From: Mycolicibacterium bacteremicum
GTDB taxonomy: Bacteria > Actinomycetota > Actinomycetes > Mycobacteriales > Mycobacteriaceae
Assembly (NCBI RefSeq): GCF_943913955.1
Contig: NZ_CALUAE010000024.1
Coordinates: 15,298-79,297 of the forward strand
Reading direction: 5' to 3'
Length of the DNA stretch: 64,000 bases
The position numbers were made by a program, and so were the translations under genes. This document shows positions 42,739-50,211 of the stretch, piece by piece; positions within the stretch are counted from its first letter, which is position 1, and the number at the start of each line of letters is the position of its first letter. The notes beneath the pieces were generated by a model. It did not search any database. It had not been told where the DNA came from and was given only the letters and a program-made list of their open reading frames with translations.

Positions 42739-44172
42739 ATGAATCGGCAAGCCAGGGACGTCATCCTCTACGAACTCAACGAGGTGCCGTGGGACGTCGT
42801 GGACATCTACGTCAAAAACCGCCCCGAATCCCATCTGGCCGCCCTGCTCCAGGAGGGGCAGTCGCTGACCACGATCCACGAGGACCGCGAGGAACTGCAG
42901 GGCCTGCAGCCGTGGCGCACCTGGCCCACACTGCACACCTCCAGCTACGAGCACAATTCCTTCGACCTCGGCCAGGATCCGTCCACCTTCCGCGGTGACC
43001 CGATCTGGGATGTGGCCGAGCGCGCCGGCCTGTCGGTCGGGTTGTTCGGACCGATGCAGAGTTGGCCGGCCCGGCCGTTCCGGCACGGCGGCTTCTACGT
43101 GCCGGACACCTTTGCCTCCGACGCCAAGACCTATCCCCCGGCCCTGGAACGCTTCCAGGCGTTCAACCTGGCGATGACGGGTGAGAACGGCTTCTCCCCC
43201 GATTCGGCACTGAGCCCGAAGGCACTCGCGGGGACCGCCGTGGACCTGGTGCGGCTGGGCCTGACCCCGCGCTCGACCGCCACGCTGGCCACCCATCTGG
43301 TCAAGGAGCGGATCGATCCGCGCTACAAGGCGTTCCGGTCGGCCATGCAGGCCCCGTTGAGCTTCGATCTCTACTGGCGCCAGCACCGCAAGGTCCAGCC
43401 GCGCCTGAGCGTGTTCTTCACCAACCACGTCGCGGGCATGATGCACCGCTTCTGGGGCGACGGCATGCCGGGCTACACCGAGAAGTACGAATACGACGCC
43501 GACGAGGTGTACGGCAGCTTCATCATCGCCGCGATGGACATCACCGACCGGCATGTCGGCCGCATCCGCAAATACCTGGCCAAGCATCCGCAGTCCATGC
43601 TGGTGCTCTCCGCCAGCATGGGCCAGGGCCCGGTCGCGGTGCCCAAGCTCGACGGTGGCCGGTTCGTCCTGGACGAGCACACCAAGCTGATCGCCAAGCT
43701 GGGTCTCAAGCCCGCCGATGTGGCGCTGGCGATGTACCCGATGCTCTCGCTGGTGTTCGCCTCCGAGGCCGACGCCGCCGAGGCCGTCGCGCCGCTGGAG
43801 TCGGTCCTGGTCAACGGCACCGACCGGTTGTTCGCCCGGTTGCGCGTCGAGGGCAAGACGGTCACCTTCGGCATCGACTACACCGTGCCCGGCGAGGACA
43901 CCACGACGGTGACCATCCGGCCGCTGGGCGCCGAGGCCGATGTCACCGTGCCGGCCGCCGAGCTGGGCCTGAGCGTGCACTCGCGGATCGGTGGCTTCAA
44001 CACCGGCTATCACATCCCGGAGGGCATCCTGCTGGCCGCCGGCGCCGGCATCACCGCGGATCCGTCCCGCAAGAACGTCGACGTGCTCGACGTGGCGCCC
44101 TCGCTGTTGGCCAACGCGCTCGGCGTGGAGCCACCGCCGTCGATGAAGGGCATCCCGACGCTGTTCGGCTGA
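42739..44172 (+). CDS. Divergent alkaline-phosphatase-superfamily protein
   Basis: A 477-aa protein with the overall layout of type I phosphodiesterase/AlkP proteins: VILYELNEVPWDVVD at the first strand, WPTLHTSSYEHN where the nucleophile Thr is expected, TNHVAGMMHRFW (about 228-239), LVLSASMGQG (288-297) and GYHIPEGILLAAGAG near the end. Several expected metal ligands are changed: the first Asp is Glu/Asn, and SDHG-like is SASMG. It may be inactive or bind metal differently. No signal peptide is seen. AAAGGGG lies about 10 nt before ATG 42739. It is not in M. tuberculosis between Rv3284 and accA3. Confidence 0.6.
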   Translation: MNRQARDVILYELNEVPWDVVDIYVKNRPESHLAALLQEGQSLTTIHEDREELQGLQPWRTWPTLHTSSYEHNSFDLGQDPSTFRGDPIWDVAERAGLSVGLFGPMQSWPARPFRHGGFYVPDTFASDAKTYPPALERFQAFNLAMTGENGFSPDSALSPKALAGTAVDLVRLGLTPRSTATLATHLVKERIDPRYKAFRSAMQAPLSFDLYWRQHRKVQPRLSVFFTNHVAGMMHRFWGDGMPGYTEKYEYDADEVYGSFIIAAMDITDRHVGRIRKYLAKHPQSMLVLSASMGQGPVAVPKLDGGRFVLDEHTKLIAKLGLKPADVALAMYPMLSLVFASEADAAEAVAPLESVLVNGTDRLFARLRVEGKTVTFGIDYTVPGEDTTTVTIRPLGAEADVTVPAAELGLSVHSRIGGFNTGYHIPEGILLAAGAGITADPSRKNVDVLDVAPSLLANALGVEPPPSMKGIPTLFG

Positions 44173-44198
44173 GACGGATTTTCGACAGCTGTCAACAA

Positions 44199-44228
44199 CG
44201 GCGGCGCTCCCATCCGGGGGCGCCGCCG
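44199..44228 (+). terminator. GC-rich hairpin after the AlkP-like gene
   Basis: CGGCGGCGC (44199-44207) pairs with GCGCCGCCG (44220-44228) around a 12-nt C/G-rich loop. There is no T run, as is common for mycobacterial terminators. Confidence 0.6.
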
Positions 44229-44371
44229 CTGTGTTCCGGCGCCACAACTGCCGCCGTTCCCGCAGGCAGTGATCGCGCACGTCAACCGTACCGACGAGTA
44301 ACAAAGGCGCCTTACCGAAAGCTCGACGGTAACTCGCCGGGAAATTGGGGGTCCGACTCGCCACCCCGGGA

Positions 44372-44400
44372 TTGGACACTTAAACTTCGCCCGATACATT
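44372..44400 (+). promoter_or_regulatory. SigA-type promoter for accA3
   Basis: TTGGAC (44372-44377), 17-nt spacer, TACATT (44395-44400). Transcription would start near 44407, just before the TTCTTAGAGAA palindrome. Confidence 0.7.
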
Positions 44401-44423
44401 CTTAAAGACGTTTCTTAGAGAAG
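44400..44423 (+). promoter_or_regulatory. Operator candidate in the accA3 leader
   Basis: TCTTA (44400-44404) and TTTCTTAGAGAAG (44411-44423) overlap the -10 and the presumed start of transcription. The motif pair matches that before accD5. Confidence 0.5.
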
Positions 44424-44441
44424 ATGCCACCAGGAGGCGCA

Positions 44442-46238
44442 GTGCCAAGTCACGCCAGCTCGAAGATCTCGAAGGTCCTCGTCGCCAACCGCGGGGAGAT
44501 CGCCGTCCGTGTGATCAGGGCCGCGAAGGACGCCGGGCTGACCAGCGTGGCCGTCTACGCCGAACCCGATGCCGACGCACCGCACGTGCGGTTGGCCGAT
44601 GAGGCCTTCGCCCTGGGCGGGCAGACCTCGGCCGAGTCCTACCTGGTCTTCGAGAAGCTGCTCGAGGCCGCCGAGAAGTCCGGCGCCAACGCCGTGCACC
44701 CCGGCTACGGCTTCCTTTCGGAGAACGCCGATTTCGCCCAGGCCGTGCTGGACGCCGGACTGATCTGGATCGGCCCGAGCCCGCAGTCGATCCGCGACCT
44801 CGGCGACAAGGTCACCGCGCGCCACATCGCCGCCCGCGCGCAGGCGCCGCTGGTGCCCGGCACGCCCGACCCGGTCAAGGATGCCGACGAGATCCTGGCC
44901 TTCGCCAAGGAGCACGGTCTGCCGATCGCCATCAAGGCCGCCTTCGGCGGTGGTGGCCGCGGCATGAAGGTCGCCCGCACCCTCGAAGAGATCCCCGAGC
45001 TGTTCGACTCGGCCACCCGCGAGGCCGTCGCCGCATTCGGCCGCGGTGAGTGCTTCGTCGAGCGCTACCTGGACAAGCCGCGCCACGTCGAGGCGCAGGT
45101 CATCGCCGACACCCACGGCAACGTCGTCGTCGCGGGCACCCGCGACTGCTCGCTGCAGCGTCGCTTCCAGAAGCTCGTCGAGGAGGCCCCCGCGCCGTTC
45201 CTGACCGACGCGCAGCGCAAGGAGATCCACGAGTCCGCCAAGCGCATCTGCAAGGAGGCCGGCTACTACGGCGCGGGCACCGTCGAATACCTGGTCGGCC
45301 AGGACGGGCTGATCTCCTTCCTCGAGGTCAACACCCGCCTGCAGGTGGAACACCCGGTCACCGAGGAGACCTCGGGTATCGACCTGGTGCTGCAGCAGTT
45401 CAAGATCGCCAACGGCGAGGCCCTCGACATCACCGAGGACCCGACCCCGCGTGGCCACTCCTTCGAGTTCCGGATCAACGGTGAGGATGCCGGTCGCGGC
45501 TTCCTGCCCGCCCCCGGCCCGGTCACCAAGTTCGAGCCGCCCACCGGTCCCGGCGTGCGCATGGACTCCGGCGTGGAGAGCGGTTCGGTCATCGGCGGTC
45601 AGTTCGACTCGATGCTGGCCAAGCTGATCGTCACCGGCGCCACCCGCGAGGAGGCGCTGGCCCGGTCCCGCCGGGCGCTGGCCGAGTTCAACGTCGAAGG
45701 TCTGGCGACGGTCATCCCGTTCCACCGTGCCGTCACCGCCGACCCCGCCTTCATCGGCGACGGCGAGAAGTTCGACGTGCACACCCGCTGGATCGAGACC
45801 GAGTGGGACAACACCGTCGAGCCGTTCACCGGTGGCGAGCCGATCGAGGAGGACGACACCCTGCCCCGGCAGACCGTCGTGGTCGAGGTCGGCGGGCGTC
45901 GCCTGGAGGTCTCGCTGCCCGGTGATCTGGCCCTCGGTGGTGGCGGCGGTGCCGCGCACGGCGCCGTCCGCAAGAAGCCCAAGCCCCGCAAGCGCGGCGG
46001 CGGCGGCGGTGCGGCGGCCTCCGGCGACTCGGTGACCGCACCCATGCAGGGCACCGTGGTCAAGGTGGCCGTCGAGGAGGGCCAGCAGGTCTCCGCCGGC
46101 GATCTGGTCGTGGTCCTGGAGGCCATGAAGATGGAGAACCCGGTGACCGCGCACAAGGACGGCACCATCACCGGCCTGGCGGTGGAGGCCGGTGCGGCCA
46201 TCACCCAGGGCACCGTGATCGCCGAGATCAAGGACTAG
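44442..46238 (+). CDS. accA3: AccA3, biotin carboxylase/biotin carrier alpha subunit
   Basis: Carboxylates its own biotin and serves several acyl-CoA carboxylases, including AccD5. The 598-aa protein has the biotin carboxylase N-domain (KVLVANRGEIAVRVIRAAKD), ATP-grasp (IKAAFGGGGRGMKVA; EVNTRLQVEHPVTE) and the C-terminal carrier domain with biotinyl Lys563 in EAMKMEN, separated by a Gly/Lys-rich linker at about 500-530. GTG 44442 has a perfect AGGAGG 4 nt upstream and gives the family length of about 600; ATG 44424 is less likely. BirA at 10.6 kb is its modifying enzyme. Confidence 0.95.
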   Translation: MPSHASSKISKVLVANRGEIAVRVIRAAKDAGLTSVAVYAEPDADAPHVRLADEAFALGGQTSAESYLVFEKLLEAAEKSGANAVHPGYGFLSENADFAQAVLDAGLIWIGPSPQSIRDLGDKVTARHIAARAQAPLVPGTPDPVKDADEILAFAKEHGLPIAIKAAFGGGGRGMKVARTLEEIPELFDSATREAVAAFGRGECFVERYLDKPRHVEAQVIADTHGNVVVAGTRDCSLQRRFQKLVEEAPAPFLTDAQRKEIHESAKRICKEAGYYGAGTVEYLVGQDGLISFLEVNTRLQVEHPVTEETSGIDLVLQQFKIANGEALDITEDPTPRGHSFEFRINGEDAGRGFLPAPGPVTKFEPPTGPGVRMDSGVESGSVIGGQFDSMLAKLIVTGATREEALARSRRALAEFNVEGLATVIPFHRAVTADPAFIGDGEKFDVHTRWIETEWDNTVEPFTGGEPIEEDDTLPRQTVVVEVGGRRLEVSLPGDLALGGGGGAAHGAVRKKPKPRKRGGGGGAAASGDSVTAPMQGTVVKVAVEEGQQVSAGDLVVVLEAMKMENPVTAHKDGTITGLAVEAGAAITQGTVIAEIKD

Positions 46239-46249
46239 TTTCGGTGTCG

Positions 46250-46282
46250 ATGGCCGCTCATCGCGTGTGGATGAGCGGCCAT
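46250..46282 (+). terminator. Hairpin terminator after accA3
   Basis: A perfect 13-bp stem (46250-46262 with 46270-46282; arm ATGGCCGCTCATC) with a 7-nt loop follows the accA3 stop by 11 nt. It is also close to the next gene's Shine-Dalgarno, so some read-through control is possible. Confidence 0.75.
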
Positions 46283-46302
46283 TCGCCATTTCTGGAGGTC
46301 TG

Positions 46303-46635
46303 ATGGAACCCGTCGAGATCAACAATGGGCAGTGGTATCTGCGCGGCCTGCGCTGCGACGACCGCGTCGACGACCGGCCCGCCCTGACCGACCTCGGTGA
46401 GGATGACCTGGACTACGTCCACGATGCCGCCGACGGCTGGGCCGACGGCACCCGCTACACGTGGGCCGTCTGCGAACCCACCACCGGCGAGATGCTCGCC
46501 GAGATCGCCCTGGATCCGGTGTCCGGATACATGTCCAGCCGTGCCCGGCCCGGATTCGAGGATGTCGCCGCGATCTCGGAGGACACGGTGCGCCGGTACG
46601 CTGCCGCCGCGCTCGGGCTGGAAGTGCACACCTGA
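46303..46635 (+). CDS. Small protein resembling the first half of a GNAT/RimJ-type acetyltransferase
   Basis: A 110-aa protein starting MEPVEINNGQWYLRGLRCDD. The pattern LTDLGEDDLDYVHDAADGW followed by YTWAVCEPTTGEMLAEIAL and VSGYMSSRARPGF resembles the N-terminal half of RimJ/RimL-like GNAT proteins, but the acetyl-CoA pyrophosphate loop (Q/RxxGxG/A) is missing. It could be a truncated or non-catalytic relative. GGAGG lies 4 nt before ATG 46303, so translation looks real. Confidence 0.6.
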   Translation: MEPVEINNGQWYLRGLRCDDRVDDRPALTDLGEDDLDYVHDAADGWADGTRYTWAVCEPTTGEMLAEIALDPVSGYMSSRARPGFEDVAAISEDTVRRYAAAALGLEVHT

Positions 46636-46720
46636 GTTCTGCGCAGCCTGATTCGCTCGGAATGTGCTGGCCCCGAACCTGTTCGGATCGACGGCCGGCG
46701 CCACCACAACGCGACGGCCG

Positions 46721-46732
46721 TACGGTCGGGTC
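46721..46732 (+). promoter_or_regulatory. -10 element for the SDR gene (leaderless)
   Basis: TACGGT (46721-46726) followed by 6 nt and GTG 46733, the canonical leaderless spacing. Confidence 0.5.
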
Positions 46733-47458
46733 GTGTCGGAATCGGAATTCAGCGGCCGCACCGTCGTCCTGGTGGGCGGCGGATCGGGCATCGGCCTGGC
46801 CACCGCGCGACGGGTGACCGCCGGCGGCGGCCGTGTCGTCCTGGGCGGGCGCAACGAGGCGCGGTTGGCCGCCGCCGCCGAGTCGTTGGGACCGGCGGCG
46901 CGCTGGCACCGGATAGACACCGCCGACGAACAGTCGATCGATGCGTTCTTCGAACGCATCGACGTGGTGCACGGGCTGCTCACCACCGCCGCGGAGTACC
47001 GCACCGGACCGTTGCGCGATCTCACGGTCGCCGAGGCGGCCACCGCATTCGACTCCAAGTTCTGGGGTCAGTACCGCGTCACCCGGTCGGCGTTGCCGAA
47101 ACTGAGCCCCGACGCGGCGATCGTGCTGATGTCCGGTGCCGCCGGTGCCCGACCGGCCGCCGTCGCGCCGGCCTACTCGGCGGTCAACGCGGCCATCGAG
47201 GGCCTGGCCCGCGGGCTGGCCGTCGAACTCGCCCCCATCACCGTCAACGCGATCGCGCCCGGCACGGTCGACGGCCACCTGTGGCACGGCCGGCCGGCCG
47301 CCGACCGCGCGGCCGCCTTCGCGGGCTACCGCGCCGCATCGACCATCGGCAGGCTGGCCGACGAGGACGAGATCGCGCACACCATCGGCTACCTGCTGAG
47401 CAGCCGTGTCACCACCGGTTCCACGCTCTACCCCGACGGTGGTTACACGTTCCGCTGA
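46733..47458 (+). CDS. SDR-family oxidoreductase with Asn in place of the catalytic Lys
   Basis: A 241-aa classical short-chain dehydrogenase/reductase. VLVGGGSGIGLATA is the cofactor loop, the basic LGGR after strand 2 suggests NADP(H), Ser134 (LMSGAAG) and Tyr148 are in place, but the YxxxK motif is YSAVN, so Lys is Asn152. Some SDR subgroups share YxxxN and may be slow or rely on another base. The substrate is unknown. The start is supported by the leaderless -10. It overlaps the convergent NTP-transferase gene by 16 bp. Confidence 0.78.
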   Translation: MSESEFSGRTVVLVGGGSGIGLATARRVTAGGGRVVLGGRNEARLAAAAESLGPAARWHRIDTADEQSIDAFFERIDVVHGLLTTAAEYRTGPLRDLTVAEAATAFDSKFWGQYRVTRSALPKLSPDAAIVLMSGAAGARPAAVAPAYSAVNAAIEGLARGLAVELAPITVNAIAPGTVDGHLWHGRPAADRAAAFAGYRAASTIGRLADEDEIAHTIGYLLSSRVTTGSTLYPDGGYTFR

Positions 47459-48003
47459 GGCTCGTCGATGTCGGCACCGGTGGCCAGATCACCGCACTCG
47501 ACGGTGAGGACGTCATCGCGGCCGCGCAGGAACGGCCCCGCCCCGGTGTCGCCCTGCAGCCGCCCGGCCAGCGCGGGCCAGTGCCTGCGGGCCAGCACGA
47601 CGGGATGCCCGGGCCGGCCGCCGAACACTGCCCTGGCCAGACCCGATGCCGATGCCCGCGCCGCATCGAGGACCCGGCGCACGGTGTCGGCGCCGATGTC
47701 CGGGGTGTCGACCAGGGTGATGACGACCCAGTCGACATCGAGCGCGTCGACGGCGGCCAGCCCGGCCCGCAGGGAGGCCGACAGGCCCTCGGCCCACTGC
47801 CGGGCGATCACCGCACGGGCCGGCGGCGGAACATCCACCTCGGCCGCGCCCAGCACGACCAGCACCTCGGCACAGCCACCCGCGTGCACCGCGGCCACCG
47901 CCCTGGCCAGCCAATCACCGTCGGCGGCAAGCACTTTCGGCATGCCGAAGCGGGTGCCCGCACCGGCGGCCAGCACCAATCCCGCCGCCCGCTGCGATGC
48001 CAT
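47443..48003 (-). CDS. MobA/MocA-like nucleotidyltransferase
   Basis: A 186-aa protein of the MobA-like NTP transferase family (cytidylyl- or guanylyltransferase of molybdenum cofactor, or related). GLVLAAGAGTRFGMPKVL is the signature nucleotide-binding loop; VVITLVDTPDIG holds the metal-binding Asp. No molybdenum genes lie nearby, so the acceptor is open. ATG 48003 is the family start. It is convergent with the SDR gene and divergent from the STAS gene 124 nt away. Confidence 0.78.
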   Translation of the reverse strand: MASQRAAGLVLAAGAGTRFGMPKVLAADGDWLARAVAAVHAGGCAEVLVVLGAAEVDVPPPARAVIARQWAEGLSASLRAGLAAVDALDVDWVVITLVDTPDIGADTVRRVLDAARASASGLARAVFGGRPGHPVVLARRHWPALAGRLQGDTGAGPFLRGRDDVLTVECGDLATGADIDEPQRNV

Positions 48004-48127
48004 GGCCCCAGTCTGCCCGGCACAAAGTCCGCGGTGTTCGGCAGGGAGGTGTCTAACCAGCGAAATCAGGCGTAAGGTCGGATCAGGTTGAGCCCGCAGC
48101 CTGACCCTTCCGACTGTCGGAGCCGCC

Positions 48128-48559
48128 ATGACGACGCCAGATCCCGTCGCTCTTGCGACGTCCCCGCCGCGTGCTGCACCCGGCCGGGCCGCCCACACCG
48201 TGCGTCGCCTGCCGCCGGACGCGACCGTCATCTCGGTGTTCGGCGAACTCGACGCCGCCAACGCCCGCCAGTTCAGCAACTACGCACTGCAGCACCTCGC
48301 CCACACCGATCAATTGATCGTCGATCTGTCCGAGGTCGAATTCTTTGGCACCGAGGCATTCTCGATGCTGCACACGATCAGCGTGACCGCCGCGGGCAGG
48401 GACGCCCGCTGGATCATGATCCCGAGTGCGGCGGTGCGCAAGCTGCTGCAGATCTGCGATCCCGACGGAGCCCTGCCGACCGCGACGCACCTCACCGAGG
48501 CGGCGGCGCGGTTGCAGGGCCACCCGCTACTGCAACTCGTCCCGAAGTTTGGCGAGTGA
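48128..48559 (+). CDS. STAS-domain protein, probable anti-anti-sigma factor
   Basis: A 143-aa protein with a STAS domain at about 28-140: VISVFGELDAANARQFSNY, then LIVDLSEVEFFGTEAFSML, the phosphorylation loop in which the usual Ser is Thr75. Such proteins bind RsbW-like kinases and release the sigma factor when dephosphorylated. GGAG is 5 nt before the ATG. Its 3' end overlaps the end of sigF by 33 bp on the opposite strand. The known SigF anti-anti-sigma factors of M. tuberculosis (RsfA, RsfB) are unlinked, so this linked copy is a new candidate partner. Confidence 0.8.
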   Translation: MTTPDPVALATSPPRAAPGRAAHTVRRLPPDATVISVFGELDAANARQFSNYALQHLAHTDQLIVDLSEVEFFGTEAFSMLHTISVTAAGRDARWIMIPSAAVRKLLQICDPDGALPTATHLTEAAARLQGHPLLQLVPKFGE

Positions 48560-49279
48560 GCGGGCCAGCAGCCGCGATACGTGCATCTGCGAGATCCCGA
48601 CCCGCTCGGCGATCTGGGACTGCGTCATCGACTCGAAGAAACGCAGGATGAGCACCGTGCGCTCGCGCTCGGGCAGCTTGGACAGCAGCGGCCGCAGCGC
48701 CTCACGATTCTCGATCTGATCCAGCGCGTCATCCGGTGAGCCGAGGGTGTCGGCGATCGCCGGCGCCTCGTCGTCACCGGAACCACCGCTGTCGATGGAC
48801 AGGGTGTTGTACGAACTGCCCGCGATCAGGCCCTCGACGACCTCATCGCGGTCCATGTCCAATTCGGCGGCCAACTCCGACGGGGTCGGTGCGCGGCCCA
48901 GCCGCTGCGACATCTCGGCCGTCGCGGCACCGAGGCGCAGGTGCAGTTCCTTGAGCCGGCGCGGCACCTTCACCGACCAGCCATTGTCCCGGAAATGCCT
49001 GCGGACCTCGCCCATGATCGTCGGCACCGCGTAGGAGGCGAAATCCGATCCGGCTTCGACGTCGAACCGGTTCACCGCATTGACCAGGCCCACCCGGGCG
49101 ACCTGGACCAGATCATCACGTGCCTCGCCGCGACCCTCGAACCGGCGGGCGATGTGATCGGCCAGCGGCAGGCAGCGGGTCACGATCCGCTCGCGCTGGC
49201 GCTCGTGTTCTGCCGACCCATCACGAAGTTCGCCGAGTACGCGAAACATCTCGATGACGTCAGCGTATTCAGAATTCAC
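48527..49279 (-). CDS. sigF: SigF, alternative RNA polymerase sigma factor
   Basis: A 250-aa group 3 sigma factor of the SigB/SigF/SigG type controlling general stress, stationary phase and envelope genes. Region 2 shows RCLPLADHIARRFEGRGEARDD and the very conserved TIMGEVRRHFRDNGWSVKVPRR; region 3 is LGRAPTPSELAAELDMDRDEV, and region 4 ends with SQIAERVGISQMHVSRLLARSL, the -35-binding helix-turn-helix. GTG 49279 overlaps the rsbW stop (GTGA). It is transcribed with rsbW from a SigF-type promoter, so it is autoregulated. Confidence 0.95.
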   Translation of the reverse strand: MNSEYADVIEMFRVLGELRDGSAEHERQRERIVTRCLPLADHIARRFEGRGEARDDLVQVARVGLVNAVNRFDVEAGSDFASYAVPTIMGEVRRHFRDNGWSVKVPRRLKELHLRLGAATAEMSQRLGRAPTPSELAAELDMDRDEVVEGLIAGSSYNTLSIDSGGSGDDEAPAIADTLGSPDDALDQIENREALRPLLSKLPERERTVLILRFFESMTQSQIAERVGISQMHVSRLLARSLAKLRDELQ

Positions 49280-49719
49280 TGCAACAGACTCGCTCGCCGA
49301 GCAGTGAGGGAGATTCCGAATACCTGACCCGCGCCATCGCGGTGGCCGTCGGTGAAGGTGCCGACCTCGTCGGTCAGCGAGCTGAGCACGTGCCAGCTGA
49401 AGCTGCCCGGTGCGACGATGGCATCCTCGTCGCTGCTGCAGGTGGCCGAGGCCTTGATGACGACCGAGTCGTCGCGCGGGTGGATCGAGACCACCAGCGG
49501 TGTATCGGGTACCGCGGCCTTCACCAGTCGGGTGCACGCCTCGTCGACGGCCAGCCGCAGATCGGAGACGGCGTCGAAATCCAGATCCTCGAAGGTCGCG
49601 GCGGCCGCGATGAGGACGCGCAGCACCGCCAGATTCTCCAGGGTGGCGGCCACCCGAAGCTCCACCGACCGATCACCACCAGCCGCGGCTTCGTACGTGT
49701 CCGCACTCTGCTGAACCAT
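49276..49719 (-). CDS. rsbW: RsbW/UsfX anti-sigma-F factor
   Basis: A 147-aa GHKL-fold anti-sigma factor that holds SigF inactive (Rv3287c type). Conserved parts are VELRVAATLENLAVLRVLI, TFEDLDFDAVSDLRLAVDEA and the C-terminal APGSFSWHVLSSL with GISLTARRA. The start at ATG 49719 has GGGAGG 4 nt upstream; ATG 49734 is the alternative. Translation is coupled to sigF by a 4-nt overlap, keeping the ratio of the two proteins fixed. usfY, adjacent in M. tuberculosis, is about 5 kb away here. Confidence 0.92.
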   Translation of the reverse strand: MVQQSADTYEAAAGGDRSVELRVAATLENLAVLRVLIAAAATFEDLDFDAVSDLRLAVDEACTRLVKAAVPDTPLVVSIHPRDDSVVIKASATCSSDEDAIVAPGSFSWHVLSSLTDEVGTFTDGHRDGAGQVFGISLTARRASLLQ

Positions 49720-49747
49720 CTGACCTCCCGACATATCCGCTCGGAGG

Positions 49748-49774
49748 TTACCCCACCCCGAACCATGGCTAACC
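49748..49774 (-). promoter_or_regulatory. SigF-type promoter of the rsbW-sigF operon
   Basis: Minus strand GGTTAG (49774-49769, containing GTTA), 16 nt from GTTA to GGGTAA (49753-49748). It lies 28 nt before ATG 49719, consistent with the known autoregulation of sigF. Confidence 0.7.
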
Positions 49775-49907
49775 AACGGAACCACCCCCGCACCGCAGCG
49801 CGCGGCCCGCGAGTGCGGCAGCGCGCCGGGCCCGGAGGCGGCATGAACAATGCATGGGCCTGTCAGTACCCGGGCCGTGTGAGCCGCCAAACGTGACCCG
49901 GCGTGCG

Positions 49908-49932
49908 GTTTCCGACTGCGCGCCACGGGTAT
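49908..49932 (+). promoter_or_regulatory. SigF-type promoter for the 63-aa gene
   Basis: GTTT (49908-49911), 15-nt spacer, GGGTAT (49927-49932), then 9 nt to ATG 49942. Confidence 0.7.
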
Positions 49933-49941
49933 TCCGCCGCC

Positions 49942-50133
49942 ATGAGTACTGATCGCGTACCCGACGATGTCCCCGTCGCCGATGCCGTCGAACAGTCCCG
50001 CGAGGTGATCGAGGCGGACGCCGTGCCCGGCCCGGTCGCCGGCACCCCGGCCCTGGAGACCCCGGCCGCCGATTGGCAGGAACAGTCCATCGACGCCGGA
50101 GACGATCTCGACGGTCACGACGACCGGTACTGA
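49942..50133 (+). CDS. Small acidic protein (63 aa) under a SigF-type promoter
   Basis: A very acidic, Pro/Ala-rich, probably disordered protein: MSTDRVPDDVPVADAVEQSR to GDDLDGHDDRY. No family recognised. The start is fixed by the promoter, which would give a nearly leaderless mRNA; no Shine-Dalgarno is needed. Its coding status is supported by promoter position and by codon-position GC. Likely a stress-induced accessory protein (inference). Confidence 0.65.
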   Translation: MSTDRVPDDVPVADAVEQSREVIEADAVPGPVAGTPALETPAADWQEQSIDAGDDLDGHDDRY

Positions 50134-50176
50134 GCACAACCGTCAGGAAGAGGTGAAAGCGGCTGGGGGCGGAGTG

Positions 50177-50202
50177 GTTTGCACCGATGCCGAGGTGGGA
50201 AC
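50177..50202 (+). promoter_or_regulatory. SigF-type promoter for the DoxX-repeat gene
   Basis: GTTT (50177-50180), 16-nt spacer, GGGAAC (50197-50202), then 9 nt to ATG 50212. GGGAAC is a known SigF -10 variant. Confidence 0.7.
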
Positions 50203-50211
50203 ACCCCGGGC

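Noticed and set aside
44415..46325. 636-codon minus-strand frame antisense to accA3
   Set aside because: Mirror frame of a codon-optimised gene; composition is typical of an antisense shadow.
49863..50090. 75-codon minus-strand frame upstream of rsbW that could be mistaken for usfY
   Set aside because: No resemblance to UsfY; the real usfY is at 54869-55177.
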